NCBI GenBank assembly: GCA_018269055.1
Contig: JAFDVI010000004.1
Location: 349,033-413,032 of the forward strand
Source: Acidobacteriota bacterium
GTDB lineage: Bacteria > Acidobacteriota > Blastocatellia > RBC074
Reading direction: 5' to 3'
Length of the DNA stretch: 64,000 nt
The notes below the pieces were generated by a model. The model had not been told where the DNA came from, made no database searches, and worked only from the letters and a program-made list of their open reading frames with translations. Each line of letters opens with the position of its first letter. The stretch's first letter is position 1. The position numbers were made by a program, and so were the translations under genes. Positions 27,866 through 38,365 of the stretch are shown piece by piece.

Positions 27866-29269
27866 TCACATATTAATCATATGCCCAACCAATCCATGCG
27901 CGGCCTCCTTTACAGCTTCGCTCAGCGTCGGATGCGCGTGGACGTTGCGGGCGATTTCTTCCGGCGTGAGTTCGGCGTACCTAGCCAGTGTCAATTCAGG
28001 TAACAACTCAGTAACATCCGGGCCGATCAAATGCGCGCCGAGCATTTCGCCGTACTTTTTATCGCTGATGAGCTTCACAAAGCCAGTAGCATCGCCGAGG
28101 CCGTGGGCTTTGGCGTTGGCGGTGAAAGGGAATTTGGCAACGTTGACGTCGTAGCCTTTTTCTTTTGCTTGGGCTTCGGTGTAACCGAAGCTGGCGATTT
28201 GCGGTTGGCAATAGGTCGCGCGCGGCATCATGTCGTATTCCAGTTTGATAGTGTGTTCGCCTTTGATGTTTTCCGCCGCAATGATGCCCATGGATTCGGC
28301 GACGTGCGCCAACATCAGCTTCGCCGTCACATCGCCAATGGCGTAAATGTGCGGGACGTTGGTTTGCATCTTTTCGTTGATTTCAATTGCGCCTCGGTCG
28401 CCGACTTTTACGCCAGTCTTTTCCAGTCCGTAACCTTCCGTGCGCGGTTTGAAGCCGATGGCTTGCAGCACCTTGTCGGCTTCCAGGGTTTGCTGTTTGC
28501 CGGCTTTGTCGCTGACGGTGACGCGGACGTTTTTGCCTGTGTCTTCGATCTTTTCGACTTTGGTCGAGGTCAAAAGTTTGATGCCAGCTTTTTTGTACTG
28601 GCGGGCGAGTTCGCTGCTGACCTCTTCGTCTTCCAGCGGAACGACACGATCCAGAAATTCGACGATGGTCACGTCTACGCCGTAATTATTCATCACGTAG
28701 GCAAATTCGACGCCGATAGCTCCGGCTCCGGCGATGATGATGCTGCCGGGGAGCTTGTCTTCCATAATCTGCTCTTCGTAGGTGACGACGCGTTCAGAAA
28801 GCGAAGAGCCTGGAATCAGCCGCGTGGTCGAACCGGCGGCGATGATGCAATGTTTGAATTTGACGGTTTCGTTGCCGCCTTTGTTCAGTTTGACATCAAA
28901 GGTGTTGGCGTCGGTAAACGTCGCCCAGCCGTCGAATTCGTCAATCTTGTTTTTCTTCATCAGGAAGTGAACGCCCTTGACACGGCCATCGGCAACTTTG
29001 CGGCTGCGGCTGAAAGCGACGCCGTAATCGAAGGTGACTTTGCCTTCGATGTTCATGCCGAAGGTTTTGGCTTCGTGGTTCACAATGTGCGCCAGTTCGG
29101 CGTTGCGCAATAACGCTTTGGAAGGAATGCAGCCGACGTTCAAACAAACGCCGCCCCAGTATTTCGATTCGATCACCGCAGTTTTCAGTCCCAGTTGGCT
29201 GGCGCGGATGGCGGCAACATATCCGCCCGGCCCCGCGCCCAGCACAACCACATCATATTCTTTCGCCAT
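27866..29269 (-). CDS. lpdA: Dihydrolipoyl dehydrogenase (E3)
   Basis: 467-aa FAD flavoenzyme reoxidising dihydrolipoamide in 2-oxoacid dehydrogenase and glycine cleavage complexes. FAD site [17 protein letters not shown]; redox disulphide [13 protein letters not shown] (Cys42 and Cys47); NAD site [22 protein letters not shown]-terminal catalytic [13 protein letters not shown] (His-Glu pair). Length is typical. No E1 or E2 gene is adjacent, so this is a stand-alone E3. Convergent with nothing; the repeat pair sits at its 3' end. Confidence 0.96.
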   Translation of the reverse strand: MAKEYDVVVLGAGPGGYVAAIRASQLGLKTAVIESKYWGGVCLNVGCIPSKALLRNAELAHIVNHEAKTFGMNIEGKVTFDYGVAFSRSRKVADGRVKGVHFLMKKNKIDEFDGWATFTDANTFDVKLNKGGNETVKFKHCIIAAGSTTRLIPGSSLSERVVTYEEQIMEDKLPGSIIIAGAGAIGVEFAYVMNNYGVDVTIVEFLDRVVPLEDEEVSSELARQYKKAGIKLLTSTKVEKIEDTGKNVRVTVSDKAGKQQTLEADKVLQAIGFKPRTEGYGLEKTGVKVGDRGAIEINEKMQTNVPHIYAIGDVTAKLMLAHVAESMGIIAAENIKGEHTIKLEYDMMPRATYCQPQIASFGYTEAQAKEKGYDVNVAKFPFTANAKAHGLGDATGFVKLISDKKYGEMLGAHLIGPDVTELLPELTLARYAELTPEEIARNVHAHPTLSEAVKEAAHGLVGHMINM

Positions 29270-29307
29270 AGTTTTCCTTTGTCATAGATTTTAAGAAGAA
29301 GAAACCA

Positions 29308-29413
29308 ACCACGAATGAACACATATATCCACGAATTGAGGCAGAAGGTGGGGTAAACCAGGGCTTCCCGGTTGCCAATTCACTCATTCGTGTTTATTCG
29401 TGTCATTCGTAGT
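29308..29413. repeat. CACGAAT-type inverted-repeat element
   Basis: Left arm beginning ACCACGAATGAACAC (29308 onward) and right arm ending GTGTCATTCGTAGT (to 29413) are imperfect inverted repeats of about 35 bp built from CACGAAT steps. Similar repeats built on ATTCGTGT and CACGAATG are widely dispersed in many bacterial genomes. It lies between the lpdA start and the subunit-3 gene stop. Confidence 0.6.
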
Positions 29414-29440
29414 GAAAAACACTTTCTTGCCGATTTTCCA

Positions 29441-30025
29441 TCATTTCTTGCTTACGTCAACGCCTGAGAATTCCCGTTGGTAGGTGTTGCCTTTGTACTG
29501 AAGCTCCTGCTGGATGCCGATCTTGGAGGTGTAGTACGCGTGCGCGATGTGTCCTTTCAGCGTGCCGAAAAACTTCTCTTCCGGCGTTTGCGGATTCGCT
29601 TCGTTGTGGGCGATGCGTTCCAGCAAGGCGATGCGCTGATCGCTGGTAGCTTTCAAAAATGGTTGGCCGTGCATTTCAGTGGAAAGCCGGTTGACCAGCG
29701 CCAAGCCTTCGCGCCATTGTTGTTTCGAGGCTTCGTCCCAGGTTTCGGCCAGCCGTGCGTCAATGTAATCAGCGCATTTCGCTTCGCGCGCGCCGGGGGA
29801 ATGATCATCGGCAGGAATAATCAATTCGCCAAGCTCATCCACCATCTTCAATTCGTCAGCAGTAAAAAACTTTGCGGGTTTTGCAGTTGCGCGACGCTTG
29901 GCTTGCGGCAGCGCCGGAACCACCATTGCGCCCGCAGTCAACTTGACCATTTCGCGCCGACTCACGTCCGGCGAAACTCCCTCTCCCCGTCGCTCAGTCT
30001 CTGCGTCTCCCTGTCTTTTCTTCAT
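29441..30025 (-). CDS. Gluconate 2-dehydrogenase subunit 3 family protein
   Basis: 194-aa protein with a twin-arginine-like leader (VSRREMVKLTAGAMVVPALPQA). The body matches the gluconate dehydrogenase small subunit: FFTADELKMVDELGELIIPADDHSPGAREAKCADYID. It overlaps the GMC oxidoreductase gene by 4 bp. In this family the small subunit escorts the folded flavoprotein subunit through Tat, since the large subunit has no leader. The electron acceptor (a cytochrome c subunit) is not encoded nearby. Confidence 0.88.
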   Translation of the reverse strand: MKKRQGDAETERRGEGVSPDVSRREMVKLTAGAMVVPALPQAKRRATAKPAKFFTADELKMVDELGELIIPADDHSPGAREAKCADYIDARLAETWDEASKQQWREGLALVNRLSTEMHGQPFLKATSDQRIALLERIAHNEANPQTPEEKFFGTLKGHIAHAYYTSKIGIQQELQYKGNTYQREFSGVDVSKK

Positions 30026-31812
30026 AAGTTCCCCCGCTTAAATTCTCCGGCCAGGTAATCGCACGACCGCCAGGCCAGCGCCATAATCGTCCACGTCGGA
30101 TTTTGATTGGCGGCGCTGACGTGGCTGCTGCCGTCCACAACGAACAAGTTTTTCACGTCGTGAGATTGCTGGTACTGGTTCAGCACAGACGTTTTCGGAT
30201 CGTTGCCCATCCGCGCGGTGCCGAGTTCATGAATGGACCAGCCTTCGGTCAGAATGCGTTTGTTGACGCTGACGATTTCGATTCCGGCGGCTTCGAACAT
30301 TTCCTGCGCGGTTTCGGCCATGTCTTCGCACATCTTTTTTTCGTTATCGCCGAAGTGGTAATTGAATCGCAGCACTGGAATGCCCCAGCGATCTTTCATC
30401 TGCGGGTCGAGTTCGACGTAGTTTTCATATCGCGCTAGCACTTCGCCGAACGCGCCCATGTCAATAAAGGCTCCAGCGTAATCGCGGACTTTCTTTTTGT
30501 AGCCAGCGCCGAAGCCCGGCTGTTCAATCGCATCGCCGGGAAAGATCGTCGTTCCACTGCCGCCTTCGAATCCGTAGCCGCGAATGAACTTCGGATTTTT
30601 TTCCGTCAGGTTGCGGAACCGCGCCAGATAAAACCCGCCCGGTCGCCCATCGTCGTTTGTGCGTAGCGCGCCAATTTTCTGTTTGTAAATGCCTGTGACG
30701 CCGGGCCCCATCACGTGTTCGCAGAAATTGTGGCCGACGTGGCCGCTGGAATTGCCGATGCCGTTCGGATGCTGGCGCGATTTTGACAGCAACAGCAATC
30801 GCGCCGATTCCAGCGTCGAAGCCGCCAGCACGATGACTTTCGCTTTGGCTTCGTAATTTTTTCCCGTGACGGTGTCAATGAACGCAACACCGCGCGCCTT
30901 GCCTGTGTTCGTGTCCACCAGCACTTCGCGGACGGTGGCGTTTGTGCGAATGGTCAGGTTGCCGCCGTCAAATGCCGGAAAGATCAATCCCGTGGGCGAA
31001 TCAAACGCCGCGTGAATATCGCAACCGCCTGCGCGACGATTGCAGGCTCCACGGCTGAAACAACGCATGCGGTATTTGTTTTTGACGCCATCGGTCGTGA
31101 CGCCTGCGCGATAAGGCGTCAGGGTTCGCCCCATTTTTGCCAGGCTGCCGCGCAAATGAACTTCGGCTTCGTTCAATCGAACCGGGCGCTGAAAAATGCT
31201 GTCGGGCAAATAGGGCAGGTTTTCTTTGACGCCGGAAATGCCGAGCAGCAAATCCACTCGGTCGTAGTAAGGCTGGATGTCTTTGTATTCAATCGGCCAA
31301 TTCATGCCGTACCCATCGCGCGAAGTCGCTTTGAAATCGTAATCCGACAACCGCAGTGCCAACCGTCCCCAGATATTCGTTTTGCCGCCGAGCGCGCGTG
31401 CGCGCACCCAGGCGTAATTCGATCCGGTGTACGGATGATCTTTTTCATCAACGATCAGGTTTTTGCTGTAATCGCTGCCGCCCCAGGCCTGGACGTAGCT
31501 GTGCACATGGTTCGCTTTGATTCCGGCGGCGTACGGAGGTTTGCGGATCGTGTATTCGTTGGGCAACAACGCGTGCCGGTCGGGCGGCATTTCACCCCGG
31601 CGCGGATGTTCGTACGGCCATTCGTCGGACTTCAATTCCTTGGACGTATCAATGCGCTTGCCCGCTTCCAACAACAGAACTTTCATTCCGTGCGACGTCA
31701 GCACGTGCGCGGCCATACCACCTGCCGCGCCGGAACCGACAACAATCGCATCGTATACTTTGCCCAGATTGACTGCCTTGTCATCCGGCAACTTGATATT
31801 TTGTAAGGTCAT
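30022..31812 (-). CDS. GMC family oxidoreductase, gluconate/sorbose dehydrogenase-like large subunit
   Basis: 596-aa FAD-dependent dehydrogenase of polyols or aldonates. N-terminal FAD motif IVGSGAAGGMAAHVL; WGRLALRLSDYDF and MRCFSRGACNRRAGGCDIHAAFDS (Cys-rich) in the middle; C-terminal HELGTARMGNDP and SSHVSAANQNPTWTIMALA. It has no export signal of its own. Coupled by ATGA to the Tat-leader subunit gene, so the two likely fold in the cytosol and cross together. Substrate could be gluconate, sorbitol or another sugar acid. Confidence 0.9.
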   Translation of the reverse strand: MTLQNIKLPDDKAVNLGKVYDAIVVGSGAAGGMAAHVLTSHGMKVLLLEAGKRIDTSKELKSDEWPYEHPRRGEMPPDRHALLPNEYTIRKPPYAAGIKANHVHSYVQAWGGSDYSKNLIVDEKDHPYTGSNYAWVRARALGGKTNIWGRLALRLSDYDFKATSRDGYGMNWPIEYKDIQPYYDRVDLLLGISGVKENLPYLPDSIFQRPVRLNEAEVHLRGSLAKMGRTLTPYRAGVTTDGVKNKYRMRCFSRGACNRRAGGCDIHAAFDSPTGLIFPAFDGGNLTIRTNATVREVLVDTNTGKARGVAFIDTVTGKNYEAKAKVIVLAASTLESARLLLLSKSRQHPNGIGNSSGHVGHNFCEHVMGPGVTGIYKQKIGALRTNDDGRPGGFYLARFRNLTEKNPKFIRGYGFEGGSGTTIFPGDAIEQPGFGAGYKKKVRDYAGAFIDMGAFGEVLARYENYVELDPQMKDRWGIPVLRFNYHFGDNEKKMCEDMAETAQEMFEAAGIEIVSVNKRILTEGWSIHELGTARMGNDPKTSVLNQYQQSHDVKNLFVVDGSSHVSAANQNPTWTIMALAWRSCDYLAGEFKRGNL

Positions 31813-31826
31813 ATCGCCTCGTAAAG

Positions 31827-33815
<1,989 letters not shown>

Positions 33816-33834
33816 TCTATTCTCCGAAATTGGG

Positions 33835-34671
33835 TTACTGCTGGTTCGGCCATTGACCGGAACGAATCGCCTGCTCGAATTGATGCACGGCATCGGTCAG
33901 GGATTGTTGGAACGCATCCTGGAACTGCGTTTGGTAATTGTCCGGGGCGTGGATGTATTGATTCAAAAACTGTTGAAAGCGTTCCGTGCCGCGCGTTTGT
34001 TTCAGGTATTCCAGAAAGTATCGCTGCGCCGGATAGGCAAAGCGCGCGCTCCAATCGGCAGCGTTGCGATCCATTTGCGCCGGATCAATGACTTTTGTCA
34101 GATCGGCGGTTTTGGCTTTTTCGATGAACTCGGCTTGCGATAAATAACAACTTTGATTCCCGAACCAAACCGCAATGCCTTCGGAAAACCACATCTGATC
34201 GGTCATCTTCAATGAATTGCGAATGGAGGTGTTTTGGCTGATGACAGCATGCGACAGTTCGTGTCGCAGAAACTCGGCGATGCTGAAATTCTTTTCCTTG
34301 AGCTTCGGCGTGAGGTAAATCGCGTCGCCGGTTCCCAGCGTCACGCCGCCCAGCGGTTTGACGTTCATCCAGAACCAGGATCGCTGGCAGTCGCTCCAGT
34401 TTTTGCAGGCGACCACCTTGACCCGCCGATGGAATTTCAAGTGATGAAACGCCTCGGCTTCGGCCATCATTTGATCCACCTGGCGGTAATCATCCGGCTC
34501 CGGTTCATTCCGGTTGAAATACACGTCGGCGTGCGCATAACTCGCTTCGCTATAGCCGGGTTTGATCGGCGACCACGGCAGCAGCGGGCCGAACGGAAAG
34601 GCCATCAACAGCAAAAAGAAAAGCGAGGACGCCGCCCCGATCAACAACTTTCGTCTGAACTTTTTCAACAA
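33835..34671 (-). CDS. Membrane-anchored HExxH metallopeptidase (peptidase MA-like)
   Basis: About 278-aa protein with an N-terminal membrane span (LLIGAASSLFFLLLMAFPFG) and a gluzincin site: AEFLRHELSHAVISQNTS (zinc His residues and Glu) with downstream MWFSEGIAVWFG providing the third ligand Glu. A perfect GGAGG site stands before tandem TTG codons at 34671 and 34668, which I prefer over a GTG at 34725 that has no RBS. It is transcribed away from the blaI/M56 operon, and the palindrome at 34762-34781 lies between them, so it may be a target or effector of that sensor. Confidence 0.75.
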   Translation of the reverse strand: MLKKFRRKLLIGAASSLFFLLLMAFPFGPLLPWSPIKPGYSEASYAHADVYFNRNEPEPDDYRQVDQMMAEAEAFHHLKFHRRVKVVACKNWSDCQRSWFWMNVKPLGGVTLGTGDAIYLTPKLKEKNFSIAEFLRHELSHAVISQNTSIRNSLKMTDQMWFSEGIAVWFGNQSCYLSQAEFIEKAKTADLTKVIDPAQMDRNAADWSARFAYPAQRYFLEYLKQTRGTERFQQFLNQYIHAPDNYQTQFQDAFQQSLTDAVHQFEQAIRSGQWPNQQ

Positions 34672-34761
34672 GATTTGCTTTCCCTCCGAACGTTGAAATT
34701 CACCGACAGATTCAGCCTCAGCCACGGTTTTCTGTCAACCAGCCAGAAAATCAACTAAATT

Positions 34762-34781
34762 ATACGTTGACACCAACGTAT
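34762..34781. promoter_or_regulatory. Palindromic operator between metallopeptidase and blaI-type genes
   Basis: ATACGTTG-ACAC-CAACGTAT is a perfect 8-bp inverted repeat with a 4-nt centre. A further half-site CAACGTAT occurs at 34812-34819. BlaI/MecI/CopY repressors bind dyads containing TACA/TGTA-like halves around their own promoters. The site lies 70 bp upstream of the BlaI-like start and 91 bp upstream of the divergent metallopeptidase, so one repressor could control both. Confidence 0.7.
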
Positions 34782-34850
34782 TTATCCGTTACTGTCCGCG
34801 CCGCAATCGAACAACGTATAAATCCGTTCGTAATTTCCCGGAGGCGACCA

Positions 34851-35291
34851 ATGCCGAGAGAAGTCTCAAAAACTTTCACTGACAAGGAACTGGAAATCAT
34901 GCGTGTGGTCTGGGAACTGGGCGAAGCCACCGCCCGCCAGATTCAGGAAGCCGTGCCGGGCGAACCGCATTACAACAGCGTTCTGACGATCATTCGCGTG
35001 TTGGAACGCAAAGGCCACCTGACGCATCGGGTCGAAGGCAAAGCGCACGTGTATCGCGCCAAAGCCAAGCCGGAAAAGGCGCGCAACAAAGTCCTGAGCC
35101 ATTTGATCGGTCAGGTTTTTGGCGGTTCGCCCGCTTCGCTGGTGCTGCATCTGGTCGAAACCGGCGACCTGACCGAAGACGATTTGAACGAAATTCGCCA
35201 GAAAGCCGCCGCGCGAGCAGAAGCCTTATCCGCGGCTGAAACTTCCCAGCCAAGCAAACCGGCAAAATCCAAAAAAGGAGACAGCAAATGA
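34851..35291 (+). CDS. BlaI/MecI/CopY family transcriptional repressor
   Basis: 146-aa winged-helix repressor: MPREVSKTFTDKELEIMRVVWELGEATARQIQEA then YNSVLTIIRVLERKGHLTHRVEGKAHVYRA, the BlaI DNA-binding domain. The C-terminal dimerisation part has LSHLIGQVFGGSPASLVLHLVETG. ATG 34851 follows a GGAGG-type site. ATGA overlap with the M56 sensor gene reproduces the BlaI-BlaR1 arrangement. It probably represses its own operon through the palindrome upstream and is relieved by proteolysis. Confidence 0.93.
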   Translation: MPREVSKTFTDKELEIMRVVWELGEATARQIQEAVPGEPHYNSVLTIIRVLERKGHLTHRVEGKAHVYRAKAKPEKARNKVLSHLIGQVFGGSPASLVLHLVETGDLTEDDLNEIRQKAAARAEALSAAETSQPSKPAKSKKGDSK

Positions 35292-37249
35292 ATACCTGGA
35301 CAAGTTTCCTGACGTTGACTGGAAAAGGCTTTGCGTGGTTATTCGCCTGGAGTTGGCAATCATTGGTGCTGCTGGCGAGTGTTTGGCTGGGTTTGAAGTT
35401 ACTGCGAACGAAGTCGCCCGCGCTGCGCCATCAAATTTGGCTGATTGCTTTGGCAACGGTGGCGTTGCTGCCATTTCTGGCAATAGTGGCCAAACAGCTT
35501 CCCTTGTCACAGTCAAACAGCCGCACGCTTCATTACGTGACGGCGATTTCCGATTCCGCCAATTTTGCAATTTCCGGAACGGCCTCGCCGACAGAACCGG
35601 TTATCAAAAAAGCGGATTTCACCACCACCACTCCCATTTCAAAGAATCCAATCCCAGCTTGGCCCCCTGTTCGGCAGTTTGCCTGGATGACGATGTTTCT
35701 GCTTTGGGCAGCAGGTGTTTTTGTTGGGCTTTTCAGGTTTTGGCGACAGTACAAAACTTTGAAGCAGTTGCGTGTCAACAGCCAACCGATTTCCCCAACG
35801 GAGCTTGATTGCGCCGAATGCGCTCCCGATTTGCTGAATGTTGGAACCAGCATAAGCCTGTCGGCTGAAATCAGTTCCCCCATTTTGGTTGGCGTACGGC
35901 GTCCGATGATTTTGTTGCCCGCGGACATTACGGATTGGACTGGGGCTGACGAACGTCAGGCAATGATTCGGCACGAATTGGCGCACGTGGAACGGCGCGA
36001 TCATTGGATCAATTTGCTGCCAACGCTGCTTCATATCGTTTTCTTTTTCCATCCGATGGTTCGGTACGCTTGTCGGCAACTTGGCTTGGAGCGGGAACTG
36101 GCTTGTGACGACCAAGTCGTCAGCCTGGGTATCACCGCCGAAACGTATGCCGAAAGCATCCTCAAAGTCGCCGAGCGAAGCCTCGCTCAAAGTTGGTCGC
36201 CGCGCGGCGCTCACCAGCTTGCGCTTTTTTCCGCCAAACACATTCTCGAAAGGAGGATCGAAATGATTCTAAACAAAGATCGCGCGCGCGTGATCGCGCG
36301 GCAGTGGAAATATTTGCTTCTGCCCGCAGCAATGATCGCCCTTGTCGCCTGGTTGCTGATTCCCGCAGGTTCCGCGAAACCTGGATTGGCTCATCCGCAA
36401 ACCGGCTCTGCAGATTCAAAATTTCAGCTTGTGAAATCTTTGGGCGATAACAAAGCCTACAACCAGTTGATTGAAATGGCGTTGCACAATCCCGATGCCG
36501 AGTTGCGCCGGTTGGCAGCCATTAAGATCACCGAGATCGAAGGCGACGGTAGCACCGATGCAATGTTGGAGCTTTACCGCAAAACCGACGATCTGGAAGT
36601 GAAACAAATGATCGTCGAAACCTTTGCCAGAACCAGCGAGATCGAACCGCTGACAAAGATCGCACTGACAGATTCATCCCCTGAAATGAGAGCGCGAGCG
36701 CTTTCCAGAATCAAATGGTTGAAAGAAAACAGTGAAAGCGCCGATGTCAGAGCCTGGAACGTTCCCGGATTGCAGGAGCAATTGAACACGTTGCAGGATC
36801 AGCCGCCTCCGCCGCCGCCGCCACCGCCAACAGAAGAAATGACCGTCGAAGCGGGTAAACCGCTCAATCCATTGCGCTGGCAACGGGATAAAAATTCGAT
36901 TTTCGCCCTGCTTCGCGAAGCCGTTTCCGCCAATATCAATCACGATACGGCGTTTTTTGAGCGGGTTTTGGATGATGATTACGTCAGCACAGGCCCCAGC
37001 GGCGAAACAATGAACAAAGCGCAGGTGATTGCGGACGTCAAGCGGCTGGATTACACAGTCAAAAAGTTTGAATTCGACGACCTGCGGATTTCAAGTTTTG
37101 ACGGTGGCGCGTTCGCCACGTTTTTGGGGACGGTTTATTTTCAAACCAACGGCGTGGATTCGACCGTGCAATATCGTTACACCATCAATTTCATCGAACG
37201 AAATGGAGAATTGAAAATCGCGGCGGATCATCTCAGTCGCAAGTTGTAG
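35288..37249 (+). CDS. BlaR1-like M56 metallopeptidase sensor with HEAT and NTF2-like C-terminus
   Basis: 653-aa membrane protein. Three N-terminal helices precede the cytosolic zinc protease loop MIRHELAHVERRDHWINLLP (HExxH at 229-233) and the ERELACDDQVV segment typical of M56. A fourth helix (YLLLPAAMIALVAWLLIP) leads outside. The extracytoplasmic part is not the penicillin-binding domain of BlaR1. It holds HEAT-like helices (AELRRLAAIKITEIE, EVKQMIVETFARTSEI, EMRARALSRIKWLKE), a Pro tract (QPPPPPPPPPTEE) and an NTF2/DUF4440-like domain (NHDTAFFERVLDDDYVSTGPSGETMNKAQ...). It likely senses an envelope signal and inactivates the BlaI repressor. Confidence 0.9.
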   Translation: MNTWTSFLTLTGKGFAWLFAWSWQSLVLLASVWLGLKLLRTKSPALRHQIWLIALATVALLPFLAIVAKQLPLSQSNSRTLHYVTAISDSANFAISGTASPTEPVIKKADFTTTTPISKNPIPAWPPVRQFAWMTMFLLWAAGVFVGLFRFWRQYKTLKQLRVNSQPISPTELDCAECAPDLLNVGTSISLSAEISSPILVGVRRPMILLPADITDWTGADERQAMIRHELAHVERRDHWINLLPTLLHIVFFFHPMVRYACRQLGLERELACDDQVVSLGITAETYAESILKVAERSLAQSWSPRGAHQLALFSAKHILERRIEMILNKDRARVIARQWKYLLLPAAMIALVAWLLIPAGSAKPGLAHPQTGSADSKFQLVKSLGDNKAYNQLIEMALHNPDAELRRLAAIKITEIEGDGSTDAMLELYRKTDDLEVKQMIVETFARTSEIEPLTKIALTDSSPEMRARALSRIKWLKENSESADVRAWNVPGLQEQLNTLQDQPPPPPPPPPTEEMTVEAGKPLNPLRWQRDKNSIFALLREAVSANINHDTAFFERVLDDDYVSTGPSGETMNKAQVIADVKRLDYTVKKFEFDDLRISSFDGGAFATFLGTVYFQTNGVDSTVQYRYTINFIERNGELKIAADHLSRKL

Positions 37250-37266
37250 ACAGATGGCGTTCGTCC

Positions 37267-37305
37267 AACAGAAAAGGCAGACGCTCAGCACCTGCCTTTT
37301 CTGTT
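37267..37305. terminator. Bidirectional intrinsic terminator
   Basis: AACAGAAAAGGCAG at 37267-37280 pairs perfectly (14 bp) with CTGCCTTTTCTGTT at 37292-37305 around an 11-nt loop, with A and T runs on the two sides. It lies 17 bp after the M56 gene stop and before the convergent aldo/keto reductase. Confidence 0.85.
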
Positions 37306-37343
37306 TTCATTTGGAATCCCGCTTAAATGCCGCCACTCACCAG

Positions 37344-38291
37344 TTAATAGGCGCTTGCCTGATCCAATACAGCAATTGCCGACGGACTCAGTTCAAGGGC
37401 TGTCGCTTCGACCAATTCGTTCAATTGTTCCAAGCTGGTGGCACTGGCAATCGGCGCAGTGATGCCGGGACGCGCAATCAACCAGGCAAGCGCGACGCTG
37501 GCCGGCGTTGCGTCGGTTTGTTCCGCAATCTGATCCAGCGCTGCCAGAATCCGAAATCCACGGTCATTCAAATACATTTTGACGCCCTGGCCGCGAACGC
37601 TTTTCGACAGATCGTCTTCCGACCGGTATTTGCCGCTCAAAAACCCCTTTGCCAACGAAAAGTAAGGAATCACCCCGACGTTGCTTTCCGCGCAAAGCGG
37701 TTCAAGCTCTTCTTCGTAATCTGCGCGGTCATAGAGGTTGTAAAAAGGTTGCAAGCATTCGTATCGGGGAAATCCGTTTTCGCCGAGTTCTAACGCCTCT
37801 GCCAGACGTTCGGCGGTGTAATTCGACGCGCCAATCGCGCGGACTTTCCCTTGTTGGATCAATGCTGCGTATGCTTCCAGTGTTTCTTCCAACGGTGTTT
37901 GCGCGTCGTCCGTGTGCGACTGGTACAAATCAATGTAATCCGTCTGCAAGCGGCGCAGCGAATCTTCCACCGCTTGTAGAATATAGGACTTCGACAATCC
38001 CTTCTTCCCTTCTCCCATTTCCATGCCGACTTTGGTGGCAATGATGACTTTGTCGCGCGCTCCGCTACGGTTCAGCCAATTGCCAATGATGGTTTCGGAT
38101 TCTCCGCCGCTGTTGCCCGGCGCCCAGCGCGAATACACATCGGCGGTATCCAAAAAGTTCAATCCCGACGCAACCATCGCATCTAGCAAACCGAACGCCG
38201 TTGGCTCATCAATGTTCCAGCCAAACACATTGCAGCCCAAACATAACGGCGTGACTTCTAGTCCGGAATTTCCCAGCTTACGTGTTCTCAT
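37344..38291 (-). CDS. Aldo/keto reductase
   Basis: 315-aa NADPH-dependent TIM-barrel oxidoreductase. The catalytic tetrad is Asp48 and Tyr53 (LDTADVYSRW), Lys87 (IIATKVGM) and His126 (LYQSHTDD). The C-terminal cofactor region reads AWLIARPGITAPIASATSLEQLNE. Belongs to the large group of tas/YajO-like general reductases. Monocistronic between two terminator or spacer regions. Confidence 0.93.
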   Translation of the reverse strand: MRTRKLGNSGLEVTPLCLGCNVFGWNIDEPTAFGLLDAMVASGLNFLDTADVYSRWAPGNSGGESETIIGNWLNRSGARDKVIIATKVGMEMGEGKKGLSKSYILQAVEDSLRRLQTDYIDLYQSHTDDAQTPLEETLEAYAALIQQGKVRAIGASNYTAERLAEALELGENGFPRYECLQPFYNLYDRADYEEELEPLCAESNVGVIPYFSLAKGFLSGKYRSEDDLSKSVRGQGVKMYLNDRGFRILAALDQIAEQTDATPASVALAWLIARPGITAPIASATSLEQLNELVEATALELSPSAIAVLDQASAY

Positions 38292-38365
38292 TTTATTTTC
38301 TCCTCAAAAAAACGAGTGGCGCGAGCCAGCGCCCGCGCCACATTGTATCTCATTGCACTTGACGA

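Noticed and set aside
28031-29113. 360-codon antisense frame over lpdA
   Set aside because: The lpdA frame has all catalytic motifs; the antisense product is a Phe/Asp-rich shadow without family features or RBS.
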